A DNA stretch of 5,828 nt, taken from assembly GCA_036508635.1 (NCBI GenBank), contig DATCGY010000055.1, positions 1 to 5,828 of the forward strand. Direction: 5' to 3'. The stretch is from FEN-727 sp036508635. GTDB lineage: Bacteria; Actinomycetota; Geothermincolia; Fen-727; Anoxymicrobiaceae. The translations under genes and the position numbers were made by a program. A model generated the notes under the pieces. The model had not been told where the DNA came from. It worked only from the letters and a program-made list of their open reading frames with translations, and searched no databases. Of this stretch, positions 1 through 5,101 are shown in pieces. Each line of letters begins with the position of its first letter. Position 1 is the stretch's first letter.

Positions 1-1166
1 AAGCTGACGGCGCGATAATGATAACCGCGAGCCACAACCCCGCGAGGTACAACGGGATAAAGTTCAAGGCCTCGTACGGTGGCTCGGCTTCCACGACCAT
101 AACGGCAGAGATCGAGCGCCATCTGAAAATCGTCCAGGAGAATCCGCCCCCGCGCCCGGACGTGCTGTTCGAAGACGTGCTCGTGAAAGGGCAGGTCGAG
201 CTGTTCGATCCGGTTCCGAGCTACCTCGACAAGGTCGTCTCGATGATCAACCCGGACGTATTCCCCGCAAAAGACCTCAAGGTGATGTTCGACCCGATGT
301 ACGGCGCGGGCCAGGGGCTCTTTCCGGCGGCGTTGTCTAAGCTCGGGATGGAGTGCTCGCAGATACATGGGGAGTACAACCCTCTATTCCCGGGCTTGAT
401 GCCTGAGCCGATAGGCGACAATCTCAACGACCTGCGCGAGGCGGTTGTAGGCGGTGGTTACCACGTGGGGATAGCCGTGGACGGCGACGCCGACAGGGTC
501 ACGGCGGTGGACGCTACAGGCAGGTTCATCAGCTCGCACATGGTCTTCGCGCTTCTGCTCAAGCACCTTGTCGAGGTCCGCAAGTGGACCGGCGCGGTGG
601 TCAAGACAGTGTCGACGACCACGATGATCGACCGGCTTTGCGACAGGTACGGGCTGAAGCTCTACGTTGTTCCCGTAGGCTTCAAGTACATCGCCGACCT
701 GATGCTCGAGGAGGATATCCTTATCGGCGGGGAGGAGAGTGGTGGGACTGGCATAAAGAACCACATACCCGAGCGGGACGGCACGCTAATAGGCCTGATG
801 CTCGTGGAGATAATGGCAACCAACGGGAAGACTCTCGGCGAGCTCATCGATGAGCTGATGGAGGAACTCGGCCAGCGCTTCGTTTTCCTGCGAAGGGATA
901 CAGAGCTCACGCAGGCACACAAGGAGGCGCTGCTTGCGAAACTCCACGAGCTGAAGCCCGACAGCATCGGCGGCCTCAAGGTGGTCAATATCGAGACGAT
1001 CGACGGGCTCAAGTTCCATCGAGAGGACGGCTCCTGGGTAATGCTGCGCGTTTCGGGAACCGAGCCCGTGGTCCGGGTCTACGCGGAAGCTACCACCGAG
1101 CAGGAGGTGGCGGACCTGGTGGACGAGGGCATTAAACTGATCAACCAGGTCGCACCCGGGGAATAA
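1..1166 (+). CDS. Phosphoglucomutase/phosphomannomutase family protein (5' truncated)
   Basis: Alpha-D-phosphohexomutase that moves phosphate between C1 and C6 of glucose or mannose in the cytoplasm, via a phosphoserine. The reading frame is open from base 3, so the gene begins upstream of the window; the ATG at 18 lies inside the conserved active-site loop and is not the true start. The four family signatures occur in order: TASHNP phosphoserine loop (Ser codon 30-32), DGDADR metal loop (480-497), GGEESGG sugar-binding loop (726-746, followed by HIPERDG) and RVSGTEP phosphate-binding loop (1047-1067). About 387 residues are present; family members have about 450-480, so roughly 70-100 N-terminal residues are missing. 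The GEESGG loop resembles phosphoglucomutase-type members more than GlmM (GEQSGH) or AlgC-type PMM/PGM (GEMSGH), so glucose-1-phosphate is the likelier substrate, but this is inference. The stop is TAA, 13 bases before the next gene, a likely pathway partner. Confidence 0.93.
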   Translation, partial: ADGAIMITASHNPARYNGIKFKASYGGSASTTITAEIERHLKIVQENPPPRPDVLFEDVLVKGQVELFDPVPSYLDKVVSMINPDVFPAKDLKVMFDPMYGAGQGLFPAALSKLGMECSQIHGEYNPLFPGLMPEPIGDNLNDLREAVVGGGYHVGIAVDGDADRVTAVDATGRFISSHMVFALLLKHLVEVRKWTGAVVKTVSTTTMIDRLCDRYGLKLYVVPVGFKYIADLMLEEDILIGGEESGGTGIKNHIPERDGTLIGLMLVEIMATNGKTLGELIDELMEELGQRFVFLRRDTELTQAHKEALLAKLHELKPDSIGGLKVVNIETIDGLKFHREDGSWVMLRVSGTEPVVRVYAEATTEQEVADLVDEGIKLINQVAPGE

Positions 1167-1179
1167 CAGGAGGACGAGC

Positions 1180-2253
1180 ATGAACAACACGGTCAACCTC
1201 GATGACGTCCAGAGACTCAAGCGTGACGACCCGTCGGGGATGCTCGGCGTAGTCGAAGATTTCCCAAAGCAGGTGCGGGTCGCCCTCAAGATAGGCCGCT
1301 CGGACATATCGCTTCCGGATGCCTCCGGGGTCGATTCTGTGGTCGTGCTGGGAATGGGCGGCTCGGGTATCTCAGGTGATGTTGTCGGCGCACTCGCGCC
1401 GCTGGCCGGCCTCAAGGTACCGGTGCTCACTGTCAAAGGCTATCAGCTTCCCGCGTGCGTCGGCAGTAACACACTGGTATTCGCGGTCAGCTATTCCGGG
1501 AACACCGAAGAGACTCTCGACTGCGTCGAGCAGGCTCACAAGGCCGGTGCCAGGATGGTCGCTGTATCGAGTGGCGGCAAGCTCACGCAGATCGCCGGCG
1601 AGCTCGGCATGTCGCTCTATGAGATCCCGGGTGGCATGCAACCTCGCGCTTCGCTCGGCTACCTGTTCGTGCCGATAGCCTATTCGCTCGAGCGTATGGG
1701 TCTTATCAGCGGACTGGTCGAGCAGCTACAGGAAACCGTGGGCATGCTCGAGGACAGGAGCAGGGAGCACGGGGGTGCCTCACCGACGGACGCCAACCCG
1801 ACCAAGAGACTGGCGAAAGACCTCGTGGGTTACCTGCCCGTAGTGTACGGCTCCGAGGGCCCGCTCGCCGTGGCGGCGCTACGTTTCAAGGCGCAACTCA
1901 ACGAGATGGCCAAGATACCCACGTTCCACAACGCTTTCCCCGAACTCAATCACAACGAGACGGTTGGCTGGCAGAACCTCCAGGAGGTTTGCTCCCGTAC
2001 GCACCTGGTGGTACTGCGTGAGCAGGGCGAGCACCCGAGGGTCGCCAAGCGTATCGATATAACCCTCGACTTGATAGACGGCAGCGTGGGGCATGTGACC
2101 CAGGTCTGGGCGCGGGGCGAGACGGCCGCCGCACGGCTTCTCGACCTCGTCTATTTCGGTGATTTTGTCAGCGTATACCTTGCGCTTGCACTCGAGCAGG
2201 ACCCCACTCCGGTGACCCGCATCGAGGAGCTCAAGAAGCGGCTCGCGGATTAG
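1180..2253 (+). CDS. Bifunctional phosphoglucose/phosphomannose isomerase (SIS family)
   Basis: Predicted cytoplasmic isomerase of Glc-6-P, Fru-6-P and Man-6-P, of the PGI/PMI family first characterised in Pyrobaculum and Thermoplasma. The 357-residue length is slightly above the usual 300-350. The first SIS domain carries LGMGGSGISG (57-66), which binds sugar phosphate, and SYSGNTEETL (104-113), followed by RASLGYLF (156-163). The second half has KAQLNEMAK (238-246), the family motif NHNE (257-260) followed by VGW, and a C-terminal block with GDFVSVYLAL (327-336) and DPTPV (341-345) that is typical of this family rather than of large conventional PGI. The ATG has a strong AGGAGG (1168-1173) six bases upstream. 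The gene directly follows the hexomutase, so the pair could supply Glc-1-P or Man-1-P from Fru-6-P. A single-activity isomerase cannot be excluded from sequence alone. Confidence 0.9.
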   Translation: MNNTVNLDDVQRLKRDDPSGMLGVVEDFPKQVRVALKIGRSDISLPDASGVDSVVVLGMGGSGISGDVVGALAPLAGLKVPVLTVKGYQLPACVGSNTLVFAVSYSGNTEETLDCVEQAHKAGARMVAVSSGGKLTQIAGELGMSLYEIPGGMQPRASLGYLFVPIAYSLERMGLISGLVEQLQETVGMLEDRSREHGGASPTDANPTKRLAKDLVGYLPVVYGSEGPLAVAALRFKAQLNEMAKIPTFHNAFPELNHNETVGWQNLQEVCSRTHLVVLREQGEHPRVAKRIDITLDLIDGSVGHVTQVWARGETAAARLLDLVYFGDFVSVYLALALEQDPTPVTRIEELKKRLAD

Positions 2254-2272
2254 GTCGGCAGGACGGGCTGCC

Positions 2273-3118
2273 ATGATGACTTCCGCTGATGTATCGAAGG
2301 AGGCGGCAGCAGCTGCCTCCTTTCTCAGGAGCGAGCTGGGCCTGGAAGAAGCTCCTTCGACGGTGCTGGTCCTCGGTTCGGGCTGGGACGCGTTGCTCGA
2401 GGGCGTCGAACTTACCCATAAAGTAGACTTCGAAGCTATCCCCGGGTTAGCGAGGAGTACGGTTCCCGGGCACGAAGGCGCCCTCAAGGTCGTCGAAGCA
2501 CGTGGCGGGCGACTGCTGGTGCAGGATGGAAGGCTTCATTGCTATGAGGGCCTGACCCCACTCGAGGCCTCGTTTCCTATCTGGGTGTATGGCGCTCTCG
2601 GCGTCGAGATTCTCGTGCTTCTGTCGGCAGCGGGTGGGCTGAATCCCGCTTACCTCACGGGCGACCTGATGATAATCACGGACCATATCTCTCTCCTGGG
2701 CCCGAACCCGCTTGTGGGGGTACCCGAAGAGGGTGGCAGGTCGCGTTTTGTACCAGGCCAGGGGACGTATCCGATTTTCCTCCAGGAAGGCATAAACGGT
2801 CTTCTGCCCGAAGGCACCAGGGTAGAGCGCGGGGTGTACGCCTGGGTCACGGGGCCGAGTTACGAGACGGTCGCTGAGGCTCACCTGCTGAGGCTGCTGG
2901 GCGCTGACGCCGTCGGGATGTCGATAGTCCCGGAGGCGATAACGGCACGCTACCTGGGGATAGGTGTCGCAGCTTTGGCATGCATTTCGAACTTACTTCT
3001 GCCACCTTCGCCGATACCGCCGTCGCACGACGATGTTGTCGACGTGGTACGTAGCACGGCACGCGGCCTCGAAGGGTTCCTCGACGGCCTGTGTTCGGCC
3101 GGAACCGCCCCGATGTGA
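2273..3118 (+). CDS. punA: Purine nucleoside phosphorylase, trimeric (PNP/MTAP) family
   Basis: Phosphorolysis of a purine nucleoside to free base plus ribose-1-phosphate, in the cytoplasm. The 281 residues match trimeric PNPs (human 289). Motifs: GSG (35-37, Ser36 for phosphate), VPGH (64-67), GRLHCYEG (86-93, Arg87 and His89 for phosphate), AAGGLNP (119-125), GPSYETVAE (194-202, Glu198 contacts the base), VGMSIVPE (214-221, Ser217). Asn240 corresponds to human Asn243, the 6-oxopurine determinant; methylthioadenosine phosphorylases have Asp there. His252 corresponds to human His257, which contacts the 5'-OH. Together these favour inosine/guanosine over methylthioadenosine. The usual GSGLG is GSGWD here. 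Two ATGs are possible (2273 and 2276), with a weak AGGA at 2260-2263. The gene lies 19 bases after the isomerase and ends with in-frame tandem stops TGA TAA. Its position before ahcY suggests it processes the nucleoside released from S-adenosylhomocysteine; methylthioinosine is an alternative substrate. Confidence 0.9.
   Translation: MMTSADVSKEAAAAASFLRSELGLEEAPSTVLVLGSGWDALLEGVELTHKVDFEAIPGLARSTVPGHEGALKVVEARGGRLLVQDGRLHCYEGLTPLEASFPIWVYGALGVEILVLLSAAGGLNPAYLTGDLMIITDHISLLGPNPLVGVPEEGGRSRFVPGQGTYPIFLQEGINGLLPEGTRVERGVYAWVTGPSYETVAEAHLLRLLGADAVGMSIVPEAITARYLGIGVAALACISNLLLPPSPIPPSHDDVVDVVRSTARGLEGFLDGLCSAGTAPM
2297..2322 (+). other. Perfect 8-bp inverted repeat near the start of the PNP gene
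   Basis: AAGGAGGC (2297-2304) and GCCTCCTT (2315-2322) are exact reverse complements around a 10-base loop, with a further G-T pair possible (2296/2323). The repeat begins 24 bases after the ATG and is followed by TTTCTC-like sequence. The left arm is also a near-perfect Shine-Dalgarno sequence, but no ATG, GTG or TTG lies at a suitable distance. The repeat encodes an alanine-rich helix (Glu-Ala5-Ser), so it may be a by-product of codon choice. A weak attenuator or translation-affecting hairpin is possible but not shown. Confidence 0.4.
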
Positions 3119-3164
3119 TAACCTTTACTACTCGGCAGGTTTGCAGAATGGGTCTTTTGGTGGA

Positions 3165-3194
3165 TTGAGCACAGCAAGGTGCTTGCCTTACGAT
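3165..3194 (+). promoter_or_regulatory. Possible sigma-70-type promoter before ahcY
   Basis: TTGAGC (3165-3170) and TACGAT (3189-3194) are separated by 18 bases, and each matches four of six consensus positions (TTGACA, TATAAT). It lies in the only sizeable intergenic gap in the window, so a transcription start for ahcY and the two genes after it is expected around here. It overlaps both inverted repeats of the leader. If it is used, those repeats would act as DNA sites rather than as RNA hairpins in the transcript it makes. The match is modest and could arise by chance. Confidence 0.3.
3168..3183 (+). other. Inverted repeat 1 of the ahcY leader
   Basis: AGCAC (3168-3172) and GTGCT (3179-3183) are perfect reverse complements around the six-base loop AGCAAG, with G-T wobble extension possible on both flanks. 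It shares bases 3181-3183 with the second inverted repeat, so both hairpins cannot form together in one RNA. A five-pair stem alone is weak evidence; the overlap makes it worth recording. Confidence 0.35.
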
Positions 3195-3213
3195 TGCATA
3201 GACGCAGGCAAGC
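3181..3213 (+). other. Inverted repeat 2 of the ahcY leader
   Basis: GCTTGCC (3181-3187) and GGCAAGC (3207-3213) are perfect seven-base reverse complements around a 19-base loop, with one more T-G pair possible (3180/3214). The loop itself holds TGC/GCA, able to extend the structure. There is no run of T after it, so it does not look like an intrinsic terminator of the PNP gene. It sits about 15 bases before the ahcY ribosome binding site. It may be a repressor operator or an RNA switch stem. I do not recognise a named SAM or SAH riboswitch here. Confidence 0.45.
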
Positions 3214-3227
3214 GATAGACAATCCGA

Positions 3228-3234
3228 AAGGGGA
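3228..3234 (+). promoter_or_regulatory. Ribosome binding site of ahcY
   Basis: AAGGGGA lies eight bases before the ATG at 3243 and supports that start. CCTTT at 3122-3126, just after the PNP stop codons, is complementary to AAAGG at 3227-3231 and could in principle mask this site in a long transcript; this pairing is only five bases and speculative. Confidence 0.7.
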
Positions 3235-3242
3235 ATTGCTTC

Positions 3243-4499
3243 ATGGATTACGACGTCAAGGATCTGTCCCTGGCGCCCGAAGGCAAAGCCCGCATAGAGT
3301 GGGCCGGCTTGGAGATGAAAGTTCTCGAGACGATCCGCGAGCGTTTCGATAAGGAAAAGCCGCTCGCCGGAGCCAAAATCGGCGCTTGCCTCCACGTCAC
3401 TACCGAGACAGCCAACCTCATGATTGCCCTCAAAGCCGGGGGAGCTGAGGCTTTCCTATGCGCAAGCAATCCGCTGTCGACACAGGACGATGTCGCGGCT
3501 TCGCTTGTGCAGGATTATGGGATAGAGGTCTTCGCGATAAACGGCGAGGATAACGATACCTATTACAAGCACATCGACAGCGTGCTTGCAAAACAGCCTC
3601 AGATAACGATGGACGACGGCGCCGACCTGCTTACGACTCTTCACACCAAGTACAAAGAGCAGGCGACCAGGGTAATAGCCGGTACGGAGGAGACGACCAC
3701 AGGGGTTATCCGCCTCGTGAGCATGGAGCGCAGCGGAGTGCTCCTCTATCCCGTTGTCGCAGTCAACAACGCTGATACAAAGCACTACTTCGATAACAGG
3801 TACGGTACGGGCCAGTCTACGATTGACGGCATCATAAGGGCGACCAACCTCCTGCTGGCGGGCAAGGTCGTTGTCGTTTTCGGATACGGTTGGTGCGGGC
3901 GGGGCATCGCCACGAGGGCGATGGGTCACGGGTCTCACGTCATAGTCATCGAGGTCGACTCGCTCAGGGCTCTCCAGGCGGTCATGGACGGATTCACTGT
4001 CACGACCTCGCTCGAGGCCGCAAAAGTGGGCGACATATTCGTCACCGCGACCGGTGATACCGGCTGTCTGCGCGCCGAGCACTTCGAGGTCATGAAGGAC
4101 CGGGCGGTCGTATGCAACTCGGGCCATTTCGACGTCGAGATCGATATCCCGGCGCTCGAGAAGATGTCGGAGACCAGGCGGACCGTGCGCAAGCACGTCG
4201 AGGAGTTCAAGATGCCCGACGGCAAGAGGGTCTATCTGCTGGCCGAGGGCCGGCTGGTGAACCTGGCGGCCGCCGAGGGGCATCCGGCGAGCGTAATGGA
4301 CATGAGCTTCGCTAACCAGGCGCTTGCAGCCGAATACGTCTTCACAAATGCGGACCAACTGGTAACGAAAGTTTATGATGTGCCCGAGGAGATAGACAGC
4401 GAGATCGCGCGCCTCAAGCTCGAGACTATGGGCGTGACCATCGACTCACTCACTCCTGAGCAGGAGGAGTACCTCCGGAGCTGGACGATAGGAACATAG
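3243..4499 (+). CDS. ahcY: S-adenosylhomocysteine hydrolase (short C-terminal form)
   Basis: NAD-dependent, reversible hydrolysis of S-adenosylhomocysteine to adenosine and homocysteine, which relieves inhibition of methyltransferases. 418 residues. Substrate-site residues are present: His51-x-Thr53-x-Glu55-Thr56, Asp125, Glu150 in EETTTG, Lys180, Asp184-Asn185, His295 in SGHFDVEID, His347, Met352 and Phe356. The Rossmann motif GYGWCGRG is at 214-221, with Glu237 placed to bind the NAD ribose. Two lineage features: YGTGQS (187-192) has Thr189 where human and many bacterial enzymes have Cys195, and the protein ends EEYLRSWTIGT without the C-terminal Lys/Tyr tail (KPDHYRY in human) that reaches the NAD of a neighbouring subunit. 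Both occur in Thermotoga/archaeal-type enzymes, some of which prefer S-inosylhomocysteine, so an inosyl substrate is possible here. First gene after the leader; its TAG stop directly abuts the next ATG. Confidence 0.96.
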   Translation: MDYDVKDLSLAPEGKARIEWAGLEMKVLETIRERFDKEKPLAGAKIGACLHVTTETANLMIALKAGGAEAFLCASNPLSTQDDVAASLVQDYGIEVFAINGEDNDTYYKHIDSVLAKQPQITMDDGADLLTTLHTKYKEQATRVIAGTEETTTGVIRLVSMERSGVLLYPVVAVNNADTKHYFDNRYGTGQSTIDGIIRATNLLLAGKVVVVFGYGWCGRGIATRAMGHGSHVIVIEVDSLRALQAVMDGFTVTTSLEAAKVGDIFVTATGDTGCLRAEHFEVMKDRAVVCNSGHFDVEIDIPALEKMSETRRTVRKHVEEFKMPDGKRVYLLAEGRLVNLAAAEGHPASVMDMSFANQALAAEYVFTNADQLVTKVYDVPEEIDSEIARLKLETMGVTIDSLTPEQEEYLRSWTIGT

Positions 4500-5090
4500 A
4501 TGTCTTCAATCGAGCCGCAGGAACTTGAGCAACTTCAAGAAGCCGGAAGGCGGATGTACGCGAGCGGCTTGACGACGGGCACGCTCGGCTCCATCGGAGT
4601 GCGCCTGCCCGGTGGAGCGGTGGCCGTGACCGCCGTGGGCACTCGAATAGGGCAGCTGAACAGCAAGGACTTCCTCGTGCTGGACAGTAACCACCAGCCA
4701 ATCAGGCAGAACGGGCGGGGCGCGGTGATGGACGCCAAGATGCTCGCCGCGGTTCTCGAGACCCAGCTGGCCGCGGGCTCGGTCATCCGCGTGACTTCGC
4801 CTTATACGACCGCACTCGCACGGAGTGGCGAAGAGCTCATTCGGCAGTCCGAAGAGATGCTGGAACCCGTAGGCGGGGTCGCGTTCGTGCCTTACTTCAG
4901 GCCCGGGACCGTCGGGCTCGCTGGCGCCGTATCCGAGGCTCTGCGTACCAACCGTGCAGCTATCATAGAGGGCCAGGGCGCCGTGCTGTGGGGCACGGAC
5001 ATAGACGATGCGGTCGACTGCGCCGAAGCACTGGAGGCGGCCGCGAAGGTCATCTTCATCCTGGACGGTAAGGACGACGCCGAGTACTAG
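4500..5090 (+). CDS. Class II aldolase/adducin-fold protein lacking the zinc ligands
   Basis: 196 residues with the outline of the FucA/AraD/MtnB family: GLTTGTLGSIGVR (23-35), VTAVG (43-47), KDFLVLD (56-62), SPYTTAL (100-106), VPYFRPGT (130-137) and AIIEGQGAVLWGTD (154-167), with a final helix rich in Ala and Glu. Judged by eye against L-fuculose-phosphate aldolase, the active site is altered. Arg97 and Thr99 stand where zinc ligands His92 and His94 are expected, and Gln159 where His155 is expected (HHG becomes GQG). Asp78 replaces catalytic Glu73, and the GN-I/V-S loop is GSIG. The alignment stays continuous on both sides, so this is not a frameshift. Normal zinc-dependent aldolase or dehydratase activity is therefore doubtful; a binding, scaffolding or metal-free role is possible. 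It starts directly after the ahcY stop with AGGA (4490-4493) six bases upstream, so translational coupling is likely. Position between ahcY and mtnA is where an aldolase of the methylthioribulose/deoxyribulose-phosphate route would be expected. Confidence 0.82.
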   Translation: MSSIEPQELEQLQEAGRRMYASGLTTGTLGSIGVRLPGGAVAVTAVGTRIGQLNSKDFLVLDSNHQPIRQNGRGAVMDAKMLAAVLETQLAAGSVIRVTSPYTTALARSGEELIRQSEEMLEPVGGVAFVPYFRPGTVGLAGAVSEALRTNRAAIIEGQGAVLWGTDIDDAVDCAEALEAAAKVIFILDGKDDAEY

Positions 5091-5094
5091 GGAG
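5089..5094 (+). promoter_or_regulatory. Ribosome binding site deciding the GTG start of mtnA
   Basis: AGGGAG overlaps the TAG stop of the aldolase-fold gene and stands seven bases before GTG 5102. There is no in-frame ATG near the expected N-terminus; the ATG at 5111 is in another frame. The GTG start leaves an N-terminus of normal length for MtnA, placing the conserved LLDQALLP at residues 19-26. Confidence 0.7.
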
Positions 5095-5101
5095 CCGCCA
5101 C

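Noticed and set aside
2273..3118. Methylthioadenosine phosphorylase (mtnP) as the identity of the PNP-family gene
   Set aside because: Asn240 and His252 match 6-oxopurine PNPs; methylthioadenosine phosphorylases carry Asp at the base site and a hydrophobic residue near the 5' group.
2964..3218. 84-codon + strand frame running from inside the PNP gene into the leader
   Set aside because: Most of it is out of frame within PNP, its product is Arg/Cys-rich without motifs, and there is no convincing ribosome binding site.
3119..3242. Known SAH or SAM riboswitch upstream of ahcY
   Set aside because: I could not find the conserved core sequences of the SAH, SAM-I or SAM-II families; only simple inverted repeats are visible.
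3119..3242. Intrinsic terminator after the PNP gene
   Set aside because: The two stems are not followed by a run of T residues.
3456..4358. 300-codon open frame on the - strand opposite ahcY
   Set aside because: It lies wholly within the well-supported ahcY gene, its product has no recognisable motif, and long antisense frames are common opposite GC-rich genes.
4500..5090. Frameshift or pseudogene explaining the lost histidines in the aldolase-fold gene
   Set aside because: Recognisable family segments continue in the same frame before, between and after the changed positions, and the gene has a full-length frame with a proper start and stop.
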